This document shows positions 16,157-25,215 of a stretch of 64,000 nt of DNA, piece by piece. The notes beneath the pieces were generated by a model, which saw only the letters and a list, made by a program, of their open reading frames with translations, was not told where the DNA came from and ran no database searches. The stretch is from Bacteroidales bacterium KA00344 (GTDB lineage Bacteria; Bacteroidota; Bacteroidia; Bacteroidales; Bacteroidaceae): positions 17,487 to 81,486 of the forward strand of contig KQ959448.1 of the NCBI GenBank assembly GCA_001552765.1. Reading direction: 5' to 3'. Positions within the stretch are counted from its first letter, which is position 1. Every line of letters starts with the position of its first letter. Position numbers and translations under genes: made by a program.

Positions 16157-18355
16157 ATGGAAAACTTTCCTCTTGTTTTTTGGCTGATCCCAATAGCCTC
16201 TATTTGCGCGTTGGGCATGGCTTGGTACTTCTTCCGCAGTATGATGAAAGAAGACGAGGGCACGCCCCGCATGATTGAAATAGCCGAATATGTACGCAGT
16301 GGCGCTATGGCCTATTTGAAGCAACAGTATAAGGTGGTGCTTATTGTTTTCATTGTTTTGGCAAGTATTTTTGCTGTTATGGCCTATGGCTTTAACGTCC
16401 AGAATCCGTGGGTGCCTTTCGCTTTCCTCACCGGCGGTTTCTTTAGTGGTCTTGCGGGATTTTTCGGCATGAAAACGGCAACCTATGCCAGTGCCCGAAC
16501 GGCAAATGCCGCCCGCCAGAGTTTGGACCGAGGACTTAGGATAGCTTTCCGTTCCGGCGCTGTGATGGGACTTGTAGTTGTCGGGCTTGGCTTGCTTGAT
16601 ATCGCGATATGGTTTTATGTCCTCACACGTTTCTATCACGGCGACAACACGGCACTCATCACCATCACCACGACCATGCTTACCTTTGGTATGGGCGCTT
16701 CCACTCAGGCACTGTTTGCCCGTGTGGGTGGTGGCATCTACACCAAGGCGGCCGATGTAGGAGCCGACCTTGTGGGGAAAGTGGAGGCCAACATTCCTGA
16801 GGATGATCCTCGAAACCCTGCAACCATTGCCGATAATGTTGGTGACAATGTGGGCGACGTGGCAGGTATGGGAGCCGATCTGTACGAGAGTTATTGTGGC
16901 TCTATTCTGAGTACGGCAGCACTTGGAGCGACAGCGTTTGCAACGTCTGCCGGCGATATGCAGATGCGTGCCGTCATAGCCCCCATGCTCATTGCGGCGG
17001 TGGGCGTATTCCTCAGTCTGCTGGGCATCTATATGGTACGCACTAAGGAAGGCGCCACCATGAAAGACCTTTTACGTTCGTTGGGTGTGGGCACCAACAC
17101 ATCGGCTGCGCTTATTGCCGTAGCCACATTCGCCATCCTCTATCTGTTGAAGATGGAAAACTGGGTTGGCGTCAGCTTCTCTGTTATCAGTGGTCTTGCG
17201 GCAGGAGTGATTATCGGACAGGCCACCGAATATTATACTTCGCAGAGTTACAAGCCCACCCAAGCCATTTCAGAGGCGTCCAGAACAGGTGCTGCCACTG
17301 TTATCATCAAAGGAATCGGTACGGGCATGATTTCCACATGTGTGCCGGTGCTTACCATTTCGGTTGCCATCATGCTGAGCTTTCTATGTGCCAATGGTTT
17401 TGATATGAGCATGAGTGCGCAGAGCATACAGACCGGCTTGTATGGAATTGGTATCGCTGCAGTGGGAATGCTTTCTACTTTGGGCATCACGCTAGCTACC
17501 GATGCTTACGGACCTATCGCTGATAATGCAGGTGGCAACGCCGAAATGTGTGAACTTGGGGAAGAAGTGCGTCATCGCACTGATGCCCTCGATGCTCTCG
17601 GCAACACCACAGCAGCTACCGGCAAGGGCTTTGCCATCGGCTCTGCTGCGCTCACGGCCTTGGCCCTTTTGGCATCTTATATTGAAGAAGTGAAAATTGC
17701 GATGCATCGCGTAGGTGACACGATGTACAATGTTGGCGGTGAAACGATAGATGCCGCTAATGCCACCATCCCCGATTTCATGAACTATTTCCAGGTTAAT
17801 CTCATGAATCCGAAGGTGCTCGTAGGAGCATTTATCGGCGCGATGGCTGCTTTCTTGTTCTGCGGACTCACCATGGGAGCCGTTGGACGTGCAGCAGAAA
17901 AAATGGTGGATGAGGTGCGTCGGCAGTTCCGCGAAATCAAGGGAATACTCGAAGGAACCGGTACACCGGATTACGGCCGTTGTGTGGAAATATCAACATT
18001 GAGTGCTCAGCACGAGATGATACTTCCTTCACTGCTTGCTATTGCCATCCCCATCATAGTGGGTGTGGTGTTGGGTGTAGCCGGAGTGCTTGGTTTACTG
18101 GTTGGCGGATTGGCCGCCGGCTTTACGCTTGCGGTGTTCATGGCCAATTCCGGTGGAGCATGGGACAATGCCAAGAAATATGTTGAAGAAGGAAACTTCG
18201 GTGGCAAGAGCTCTGATAGTCATAAGGCTACGATTGTCGGCGATACGGTCGGCGACCCCTTTAAGGATACATCCGGCCCATCACTCAACATTCTCATCAA
18301 GCTCATGTCTATGGTGAGCATTGTGATGGCAGGCCTCACGGTTGCCCTCGGATAG
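16157..18355 (+). CDS. hppA: Membrane-bound ion-pumping pyrophosphatase
   Basis: A 732-residue protein of about 15-16 membrane helices that couples PPi hydrolysis to pumping of Na+ and/or H+. The catalytic loops are [32 protein letters not shown] and [16 protein letters not shown], with late [10 protein letters not shown] and [14 protein letters not shown]. The segment [10 protein letters not shown] has Ala at the position that is Lys in K+-independent enzymes, so this is the K+-dependent class. Bacteroides relatives have been shown to pump Na+ and H+, but the ion here is not determined. It has its own -7 box and a strong terminator. Confidence 0.96.
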   Translation: MENFPLVFWLIPIASICALGMAWYFFRSMMKEDEGTPRMIEIAEYVRSGAMAYLKQQYKVVLIVFIVLASIFAVMAYGFNVQNPWVPFAFLTGGFFSGLAGFFGMKTATYASARTANAARQSLDRGLRIAFRSGAVMGLVVVGLGLLDIAIWFYVLTRFYHGDNTALITITTTMLTFGMGASTQALFARVGGGIYTKAADVGADLVGKVEANIPEDDPRNPATIADNVGDNVGDVAGMGADLYESYCGSILSTAALGATAFATSAGDMQMRAVIAPMLIAAVGVFLSLLGIYMVRTKEGATMKDLLRSLGVGTNTSAALIAVATFAILYLLKMENWVGVSFSVISGLAAGVIIGQATEYYTSQSYKPTQAISEASRTGAATVIIKGIGTGMISTCVPVLTISVAIMLSFLCANGFDMSMSAQSIQTGLYGIGIAAVGMLSTLGITLATDAYGPIADNAGGNAEMCELGEEVRHRTDALDALGNTTAATGKGFAIGSAALTALALLASYIEEVKIAMHRVGDTMYNVGGETIDAANATIPDFMNYFQVNLMNPKVLVGAFIGAMAAFLFCGLTMGAVGRAAEKMVDEVRRQFREIKGILEGTGTPDYGRCVEISTLSAQHEMILPSLLAIAIPIIVGVVLGVAGVLGLLVGGLAAGFTLAVFMANSGGAWDNAKKYVEEGNFGGKSSDSHKATIVGDTVGDPFKDTSGPSLNILIKLMSMVSIVMAGLTVALG

Positions 18356-18375
18356 TTTTCGGAAATATTCAGACA

Positions 18376-18461
18376 ACAAAGCGTTGGAGAAGTGTAGACT
18401 TTCTGTTTGTGCCTCAAACGGTCAGCAAATAGAAATCCAGACTTCTCCAACGCTTTGTTTT
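18376..18461. terminator. Bidirectional terminator between hppA and the trmH-family gene
   Basis: A perfect 18-bp inverted repeat, ACAAAGCGTTGGAGAAGT (18376-18393) and its complement (18441-18458), followed by TTTTTT on the plus strand. Inner TTTCT...AGAAA and TTTG...CAAA pairs lengthen the hairpin. It ends 4 nt before the minus-strand stop at 18462, so both converging transcripts reach it. Confidence 0.85.
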
Positions 18462-19262
18462 TTACGACTTTCTCAATTCCCAAAACGCTACTGCTGCCGC
18501 TGCTGCCACATTGAGTGAGTCCACGCCGTGAGCCATCGGTATGCGCACTACAGTGTCGGTTGCCGCTATCGCTTCTTGGGACAGCCCATCACCTTCGGTC
18601 CCCATTACGATGGCAAGTTTGGGTTTGGTCTTCAACATTGGGTCGTCGAGCGCTATAGAATTGTCGTTGAGTGCCATCGCCACCGTATGGAAATCCCACT
18701 GATGCAGCGTTTCTACCGTTCCGTCGAGCCAGGTCCAAGGCACTAAAAACACCGACCCCATCGACACCCTCACCGATCTGCGGTTGAAAGGGTCGCACGA
18801 CGTTCGAGTGAGCAACACCCCGTCGATGCCAAGGGCTGCGGCCGAACGAAAGATTGCACCGATATTGGTTGTGTCTACCACTCCGTCAATCACCACCACT
18901 CTTGACGCTTCCCTGCACACATCTTCCATCGATGGACATTCTTTGCGATGCATGGCGCAGAGCACGCCTCGTGTGAGCGTGTAGCCCGTCAGCTTTGCCA
19001 GAAGGTCACGGCTGCCTGTATAGACGGGAATGTCTCCACATTGCATAATAATGTCGGCGGCGTCTCCGTTGATGTGCCGTTCTTCACACAATAGGGATAT
19101 CGGCTCATAGCCGGCCTTCAGGGCAACGCGTATCACTTTGGGGCTTTCTGCGATGATGGTTCCTTCCTGCGGATGGAGTTTGTTGCGCAACTGATGGTCG
19201 GTGAGTTTGCAGAACACTTCGACGCCGGGAAGGTCCAATGCAGTTATCTTGATAATAGGCAT
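18462..19262 (-). CDS. TrmH-family (SPOUT) RNA 2'-O-methyltransferase
   Basis: A 266-residue SpoU-type enzyme. The N-terminal about 95 residues form a substrate-binding domain. The SPOUT knot has motif 1 DTTNIGAIFRSAAALG, motif 2 LAIVMGTEGDGLS and motif 3 IPMAHGVDSLNVAAAAAVAFWEL, which binds S-adenosylmethionine. It probably methylates a ribose in rRNA or tRNA, but the target (RlmB-like, TsnR-like or TrmH-like) cannot be decided. It starts 9 nt after metH ends, so it is likely the last gene of a metF-metH operon, and its end meets the hairpin shared with hppA. Confidence 0.9.
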   Translation of the reverse strand: MPIIKITALDLPGVEVFCKLTDHQLRNKLHPQEGTIIAESPKVIRVALKAGYEPISLLCEERHINGDAADIIMQCGDIPVYTGSRDLLAKLTGYTLTRGVLCAMHRKECPSMEDVCREASRVVVIDGVVDTTNIGAIFRSAAALGIDGVLLTRTSCDPFNRRSVRVSMGSVFLVPWTWLDGTVETLHQWDFHTVAMALNDNSIALDDPMLKTKPKLAIVMGTEGDGLSQEAIAATDTVVRIPMAHGVDSLNVAAAAAVAFWELRKS

Positions 19263-19271
19263 GTGTTGTTT

Positions 19272-22200
19272 TTACTTTGTCTTCTGTTCTCCCACCACAA
19301 AATAGGTTGAATGTGGGGATGCAAGATAGAGACCGCAGGTAGAGGCTTGGGGATACATGGCACCGTTTTCTGTCAGTTTGATGCCAATTCTGCTTAGATT
19401 CAGCAGTTGATCAATTTTGAAAATCTGTAGTTGATCGGGTAGCGAGGGATAGCCTACGGCCGGTCGAATGCCCCGATAGGCTGCCGAAAACATCTGTTTT
19501 ATGCTTAGATGTTCGTCGGGAGCATATCCCCAAAGTTCTTTTCTCACTTTAGCGTGCAACCATTCGCTTGCCGCTTCGACCAGCCGGTCGCAGATGCCTT
19601 GTAGGAGCAAGGCCTCGTATGAGTTGTCATCCCTCTTAAGGGTTTCCAATAGCTTGGTAAGTTTTTCCGACAGAGTGATGGCAAAACAACCGACATGGTC
19701 ATCATATCCTTTGGGGGCAATAAAGTCACACAAGGCGAGGTTATAGCCCGTCTTTCCTGCCTTCTTCTGACGAGGAGTAGGAATGACAATGTGATGATGG
19801 CAGGAGTTGCAGCATTGTTCCGGCTCGTCAATCACGATGGAAACGTTATCGGAATACGCTTGAAAGAAGCCGACAAGAGCCGTCATGGCCATACCCTCAC
19901 GTGTCAGTGTGTTCAACAATGCTTCTGCCTCTGCCTGAATATCTTTAGCCTCTTGTGATTGTTTTTGGACCTGCCAAAGATTTCTAAAGGATATCCAGTT
20001 GATGTATGGACGTACTTCTGCAATGGGGATGCGCTCTATGAGTTTCACTCCGGAGAAAGGAGGACAGATTATGGTCTCTTGGCTCCAGTCTATGTTGATC
20101 CTCCTGATATTTTCCGAAGCTGGATTGCTCTCACGGGCTTTCTTGCTCTCATAATTTTTTCTCATGCGTTCCTGTTCTCCCTTTAGTTTTTCGAGATATT
20201 CTTCACGTTCGTCGGTTAACAGTTTATGGGCGATGATGGCGTCTTGAGAGGCATCTTTTACGTAGATGACAGGTCCCCGATACAGCGGTGCAATCTTTGT
20301 TGCCGTATGTAGGGCAGAGGTGGTTGCTCCTCCTATGAATAAAGGTTTCGTAATTCCTGCCTTGTTCAGTTCTGTAGCAATATTACACATCTCGTTGAGC
20401 GACGGCGTGATCAGTCCGCTTAGGGCTATAAAGTCTGCTCCTTCAGATTTTGCAGCTTTCACGATACGTTCCGCTTCTACCATCACCCCTAAATCCGTTA
20501 CGTCAAAGTTGTTACATCTCAACACGATGGCTGTGATATTCTTGCCAATATCGTGCACATCGCCCTTGACCGTTGCGACGAGAAATTTGCCCAGACTCCG
20601 TCCTGCATTTTTCTTTTGTTCGGTGATATACGGGTTAAGTATTTCTACTGCGGCCTTCATGGTGCGTGCGGATTTCACCACCTGTGGAAGGAACATTTTG
20701 CCTTCCCCAAAGAGGTCTCCAACAAGGGTCATGCCTTCCATCAGCGGTCCGTCAATAATGGCTTGTGGCGAATCGTAGACCGAAAGAGCTTCCAGCAAAT
20801 CATTTTTCAAGTGTTTGGTTTCTCCAAATTGCAGTGCATATACCAATCGCTCTTGCAAGGACATGGAGGCTAATTGGGTATCTGAAGTGGGTTCCGTAAC
20901 CTTTCTGTCAGCGTATTTGCCTGCAACTTCGACAAGTTGCTCCTCTGCATCCTCCGTTCGGCAAAGAATGGTATCCTCCAACACTTTCAACAGCTCTTGG
21001 GGAATGTTATCATACATCACCCTTGTGGCAGGATTGAGAATGGCCATGTCAAGTCCCGCCTCGATGGCATGATAGAGGAACACTGCGTGCATGGCTTCGC
21101 GAAGGTAGTTGTTTCCCCGGAAAGCAAAGGAAAGGTTGCTCACGCCGCCACTTACCTTTACACCCGGCAAATGTCGGTGTATCCATCGGGTGGCTTCAAT
21201 GAAGTCTATGGCATAGCGCCGGTGCTCTTTGATTCCCGTTGCAATGGTCAGAACATTCGGGTCGAATATGATGTCTTCGGGTCGGATGCCCACCTTTTGA
21301 GTAAGCAAGTTGAAGGCGCGTTGGCAGATGGCTGTTTTTCGTTCGAAGGTGACAGCTTGTCCCTGTTCGTCAAAGGCCATCACCACCATAGCAACACCAT
21401 ATTGTTTCAGGATAGCAGCTTTGCGCAGAAACTCTTGCTCGCCCTCTTTCAGAGAAATGGAGTTTACGATGGCCTTGCCCTGAATGCACTTCAAAGCTTC
21501 TTCTACAACATGAAACTGCGACGAGTCTATCATCCAGGGAATACGGGAAATTTCCGGATCAGAAGCCATGAGGTTGACGAAATGTTTCATCTCCTGAGCA
21601 GAATCCAACATACCATCGTCCATATTGATGTCAAGAATCATTGCGCCGTCTTCCACTTGTTTGCGAGCAATGCTCAAAGCTTCTTCGTATTGCTTTTCAC
21701 TGATGAGGCGGAGGAATTTCCTGCTGCCTGCCACGTTGCATCGCTCACCCACATTGATAAAAATGCCCGGACTGGCATGGAAAGCATCTAATCCGGCAAG
21801 CCATGCCGTTTTAGTTTTCTTCAGCACTCTGGGATTGTCGGCGGCTTTCACTTCTTCGGCTATGCGTGCAATATGTTGAGGAGTGCTGCCGCAACATCCA
21901 CCTACGATATTCAGCAATCCGTCGTCCAGAAACCCCCGCATATAAGATGCCATGCTGTCGGGACTCTCGCTGTATTCTCCCATCTCGTCCGGCAAGCCTG
22001 CATTTGGATATGTGCAGACGTAAAAAGGACAGGATTCTGACAGCTGCTTGAGAAAGGGCCGGAGTTGAGCCGGTCCGAACGAACAGTTTATGCCTATGGC
22101 CAGTGGTTTGGCATAGGACACGGTGGCTACGAACGCTTCTAAATTTTGCCCAGCCAGCATACGGCCGGCAGCGTCGGCAATGGTTACAGACACGATAATG

Positions 22201-22814
22201 GGAACACGGCGGGAAGTTCGAGAGAAGGCGTCTTCTGCCGCCCGAAGTGCAGCTTTCACGTTAAGGGTGTCAAATACGGTTTCTATAAGGAGCAGGTCTA
22301 CCCCGGCTTCGACCAATGCAGTCATCTGTTCGTTATAGGCTTCTATGAGTTGGTCGTAGCTGATTGATCGCGACGCCGGGTCGTCCATATTCTGAGACAT
22401 GGAAGCAGTCTTTCCTGTTGGACCTATGGATCCTGCAACGAAACGTGGCTTGTCCGGAGTAAGCGCCGTCATTCTGTCGGCTTCCTCACGAGCGAGCTTT
22501 GTTGCCGCTTGGTTTATTTCCGATACATATTCCTGTATGCCGTATTCCTCTTGGGAAATGGCTTGTGCGTTGAAGGTGTTGGTTTCTATGATGTCGGCTC
22601 CTGCCTCCAAGTAATGGCGGTGAATCTCCCTAATGGCATCGGGCTTGGTTAGGCATAGCAAGTCATTATTGTCCTTCAATCGTACGGACCAATCTTTAAA
22701 GCGCTTGCCTCTAAAAGTGTCCTCGTCGAGCGAAAGGTGCTGAATCATTACTCCCATTGAGCCATCGAGTACCATAACCCGATGGTTTAATATATTCGCA
22801 ATGTCATCTCCCAT
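19272..22814 (-). CDS. metH: Cobalamin-dependent methionine synthase
   Basis: An 1180-residue enzyme that transfers a methyl group from methyl-THF to homocysteine through B12. The homocysteine domain (1 to about 325) has the zinc cysteines C244 (NCSFGP) and C307-C308 (GGCCGS). The pterin domain (about 350-640) starts NVGERCNVAGS. The B12 module follows, with the cap near 650-735 and DVHDIG carrying the cobalt-ligand His at about 754. The AdoMet-dependent reactivation domain forms the C-terminus, with the RPAVGYPSLPD signature. All four modules are complete. The ATG shares a base with the metF stop (TAATG), so metF and metH are translationally coupled. Confidence 0.98.
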   Translation of the reverse strand: MGDDIANILNHRVMVLDGSMGVMIQHLSLDEDTFRGKRFKDWSVRLKDNNDLLCLTKPDAIREIHRHYLEAGADIIETNTFNAQAISQEEYGIQEYVSEINQAATKLAREEADRMTALTPDKPRFVAGSIGPTGKTASMSQNMDDPASRSISYDQLIEAYNEQMTALVEAGVDLLLIETVFDTLNVKAALRAAEDAFSRTSRRVPIIVSVTIADAAGRMLAGQNLEAFVATVSYAKPLAIGINCSFGPAQLRPFLKQLSESCPFYVCTYPNAGLPDEMGEYSESPDSMASYMRGFLDDGLLNIVGGCCGSTPQHIARIAEEVKAADNPRVLKKTKTAWLAGLDAFHASPGIFINVGERCNVAGSRKFLRLISEKQYEEALSIARKQVEDGAMILDINMDDGMLDSAQEMKHFVNLMASDPEISRIPWMIDSSQFHVVEEALKCIQGKAIVNSISLKEGEQEFLRKAAILKQYGVAMVVMAFDEQGQAVTFERKTAICQRAFNLLTQKVGIRPEDIIFDPNVLTIATGIKEHRRYAIDFIEATRWIHRHLPGVKVSGGVSNLSFAFRGNNYLREAMHAVFLYHAIEAGLDMAILNPATRVMYDNIPQELLKVLEDTILCRTEDAEEQLVEVAGKYADRKVTEPTSDTQLASMSLQERLVYALQFGETKHLKNDLLEALSVYDSPQAIIDGPLMEGMTLVGDLFGEGKMFLPQVVKSARTMKAAVEILNPYITEQKKNAGRSLGKFLVATVKGDVHDIGKNITAIVLRCNNFDVTDLGVMVEAERIVKAAKSEGADFIALSGLITPSLNEMCNIATELNKAGITKPLFIGGATTSALHTATKIAPLYRGPVIYVKDASQDAIIAHKLLTDEREEYLEKLKGEQERMRKNYESKKARESNPASENIRRINIDWSQETIICPPFSGVKLIERIPIAEVRPYINWISFRNLWQVQKQSQEAKDIQAEAEALLNTLTREGMAMTALVGFFQAYSDNVSIVIDEPEQCCNSCHHHIVIPTPRQKKAGKTGYNLALCDFIAPKGYDDHVGCFAITLSEKLTKLLETLKRDDNSYEALLLQGICDRLVEAASEWLHAKVRKELWGYAPDEHLSIKQMFSAAYRGIRPAVGYPSLPDQLQIFKIDQLLNLSRIGIKLTENGAMYPQASTCGLYLASPHSTYFVVGEQKTK

Positions 22815-23767
22815 TAAAATACTCTTTTTGCTATTTGCTGAACGCTTGCCGTTGCATTTACGGTGTAAAAGTGAATACTCGGAACATGATGCTCCTTGAG
22901 TTCCCTGGCCTGACTAATTCCCCATTCTATACCTAATGCCTTAACCTCATCGTTATTTCGACACTTGATAAGTTCTTCTGATAGGTCGTTGGGAAAATCG
23001 ATGTGGAACACTTTGGGCAACAATGATAACTGTGAGAAGCTAGTCAAGGGTTTGATGCCTGGAATGATGGGCACGGTGATGCCGATATTGCGACAACGCC
23101 TTACGAAGTCAAAATATTTTTGGTTGTCAAAAAACATTTGTGTAATGATATACGATGCCCCTTGCGCGACTTTCTCCTTGAGATAGGTTAAGTCGGTCTC
23201 TAAATTCATGGCTTCTTCATGTTTTTCCGGATAGCCGGCCACACCATAGCAGAATTTATTGGATAGTGGGTCGGTCTCTGTGCCGTCAGTCATTTTTCCC
23301 TCATTGAAGTCATTTACTTGTTTGCATAAATCTATGGCATGTAGATGACCTTTGTTTACAGCCCTGAACTGATTGAAGCCTCTTTCCCTGTCGCCACGAA
23401 GCACAAGTATATCTTCTATACCCAAATAGTTAAGGTCTATCAACTGGTTTTCTATTTCCTGTTTCGTAAAGCCGGAACAGATAATATGAGGAACGGTGGG
23501 GACTTTGTAACGCCCTTTCAATGCAGAGGCAACTGCTACGGAGCCGGGCCGCTTCTGTATTGTGTCGCTGGTAAATATTCCATCTTCTATCTCTCGAAAC
23601 ACCTGCTCCGTTCGGTGTGTGGTGATATTGATATAGGCTGGTGAAAATTCCATCAGTTTGTCTATATTCCGAAAAATGCCCTGAATACCTTTTCCTCGTA
23701 ATGGTGGAAGTATTTCTATGGAAAATGCCGTATCTTTATTATCTTTCAAAAAACTCCTTAAACTCAT
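22814..23767 (-). CDS. metF: 5,10-methylenetetrahydrofolate reductase
   Basis: A 317-residue FAD enzyme reducing methylene-THF to methyl-THF, the methyl donor for MetH. Motifs include FSIEILPPLRGKG at the start, YINITTHRTEQ, LRGDRER, CYGVAGYPEKHEEA and ASYIITQMFFDNQKYFDF. I use the ATG at 23767; the frame extends four codons further only with a TTG start at 23779. It ends in TAATG with metH, making metF-metH-trmH family an operon that supplies and consumes methyl-THF. I see neither a SAM nor a cobalamin riboswitch upstream. Confidence 0.96.
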   Translation of the reverse strand: MSLRSFLKDNKDTAFSIEILPPLRGKGIQGIFRNIDKLMEFSPAYINITTHRTEQVFREIEDGIFTSDTIQKRPGSVAVASALKGRYKVPTVPHIICSGFTKQEIENQLIDLNYLGIEDILVLRGDRERGFNQFRAVNKGHLHAIDLCKQVNDFNEGKMTDGTETDPLSNKFCYGVAGYPEKHEEAMNLETDLTYLKEKVAQGASYIITQMFFDNQKYFDFVRRCRNIGITVPIIPGIKPLTSFSQLSLLPKVFHIDFPNDLSEELIKCRNNDEVKALGIEWGISQARELKEHHVPSIHFYTVNATASVQQIAKRVF

Positions 23768-23787
23768 ATCTGAATACAATCTGCTTG

Positions 23788-23795
23788 CAAAAATA
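23788..23795 (-). promoter_or_regulatory. Possible -7 promoter box for metF
   Basis: On the minus strand this reads TATTTTTG, matching TAnnTTTG. Transcription would start near 23782, about 15 nt before the ATG at 23767. No good -33 element is seen. Confidence 0.3.
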
Positions 23796-24049
23796 ATTTA
23801 AAAGGATGATATTATTTATGAAATGAGCATAATTTAACATTATTATGATCCAATGAAGTATAAATATGTGCAAACTATGCGTAAAATGGATATAATCTGT
23901 ATGATTATAAATATTATTGTAATGAAATTGTTTGATTGTGTTTTTCTTTTTCTTGATTATCCAGCCCTGGTAGACATCAGCCTCGTTAGGGCAATTTTTT
24001 TGGCAAATATTGGTAGTGAGATATTATAGAATTGGCTGATAGGAGAAAG
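23796..24049. other. AT-rich intergenic region without visible features
   Basis: About 250 nt between metF and the end of the long minus-strand gene run. It is very AT-rich, and I find no gene, hairpin or repeat in it. Confidence 0.5.
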
Positions 24050-25210
24050 TTACCATGTGTTGAATTTTGTGATGTTGCGTACCATCACTTTTGAAGTTCG
24101 GTCTTCTTTGGGCGTAAAGGGCATGAAACCTTCCGAAAGTCTGAGAATATTATGCAGCACGGTCATAAGGCGGGCGGAGAAATCCTTGATGTCAAGGAGT
24201 TTTACCAGTTCGTTGAGTCTGTCTTCATCCATATTGTTGAAGCGCATGGATGTATAGATGTTGGCTAAATGACGAAGTGGTGTCTGGTGGCGTTCCAGTT
24301 CGAATTTAAAATTCAGAAGCTCGATGCACAATATCCGCTCATTAATTTCTGTTTCCTTAATAGATGCTGAAAGTTTGGCTTTCAGCGTTGAACTTTTAAA
24401 GCATAGTGCATCAGATTGAAGGTCTCCTTGAAGATAATTTTGGTTGCGAGGGAACCTGTCTATTTCTTCTATGGCAATTTCCGGAACTTGACACTGCAAC
24501 CTCTCTAATCCTTTGATAATGTATTCGGTAATGAGTTCCTCGTCGGCATAGAGCATGATTCTGCGCCATTCGAGTGCTGAAAGTTGCTCCAATCGTTCTT
24601 TAACAGAGGCACAATGTTTATGGTCGAACAACACTTCTTCATCTATGCCAAGTTGGAGGAGATTGCAGATAACCTCAGTAGATGTAGGGGAAAGCAGTAA
24701 ACGAGCATTGGTGTCGATTACTTTCTGATATAGCTTGAGCATCAAGTCGCACATCTGTTCAAACGACACTTGATTGGTCAGTACCGGATTTTTGATGAGA
24801 ACATAGTGCTTGTTCCAATCCAATTGTTTGAAAGTGCCAAATTCTAATTTGCTGCACAGATGTATGGCAGAAGCTTTTTGTATGGCGGATTTCTGAAGTT
24901 TGTAGTTGTAAGTCGTCTTGTACTTCTTGGCAATCCAGGGTTGTAGTCCCCCAAAAAGGGTGTAAACGGTTGGGACGTGAAGCTTGTATGCCTTGTGCAG
25001 GAGCTTGATGGATGCCATGTTCCAACAACCGAATACGTGGATAATGTCGTATTTGGAAAGAGTGGCGGCGTCTATGCTGTGTGCCGACGCGTGCAAGTCT
25101 GCATCTGCAAATCCTTCCAAGCTATGTGCTAAACGTGTGGATAGTTCGTGATTGATGGCGACGGCATCAACTTTTGGAGGGATGAATATCAGAATTTTAA
25201 GCCGGTCCAT
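24050..25210 (-). CDS. Unknown protein with a glycosyltransferase-like N-terminus
   Basis: A 386-residue soluble protein. Residues 1 to about 115 look like the N-terminal Rossmann half of a GT-B glycosyltransferase: KILIFIPPKVDAVAINHEL, then YDIIHVFGCWNMASIKLLHKA and VPTVYTLFGGLQPWIAKKY. The donor-binding half normally expected after that is absent. Residues about 130-386 are largely helical and charged, with SALEWRRIMLYADEELITEYIIKGLERLQ, and match no family I know. It is the last gene of the purU-his-lys run, 5 nt after a GT2-like gene, so the two probably act together. Function unknown. Confidence 0.7.
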   Translation of the reverse strand: MDRLKILIFIPPKVDAVAINHELSTRLAHSLEGFADADLHASAHSIDAATLSKYDIIHVFGCWNMASIKLLHKAYKLHVPTVYTLFGGLQPWIAKKYKTTYNYKLQKSAIQKASAIHLCSKLEFGTFKQLDWNKHYVLIKNPVLTNQVSFEQMCDLMLKLYQKVIDTNARLLLSPTSTEVICNLLQLGIDEEVLFDHKHCASVKERLEQLSALEWRRIMLYADEELITEYIIKGLERLQCQVPEIAIEEIDRFPRNQNYLQGDLQSDALCFKSSTLKAKLSASIKETEINERILCIELLNFKFELERHQTPLRHLANIYTSMRFNNMDEDRLNELVKLLDIKDFSARLMTVLHNILRLSEGFMPFTPKEDRTSKVMVRNITKFNTW

Positions 25211-25215
25211 AGTGT

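Noticed and set aside
23768-24049. SAM or cobalamin riboswitch upstream of metF-metH
   Set aside because: The region is AT-rich and shows no conserved aptamer core or stable hairpins.
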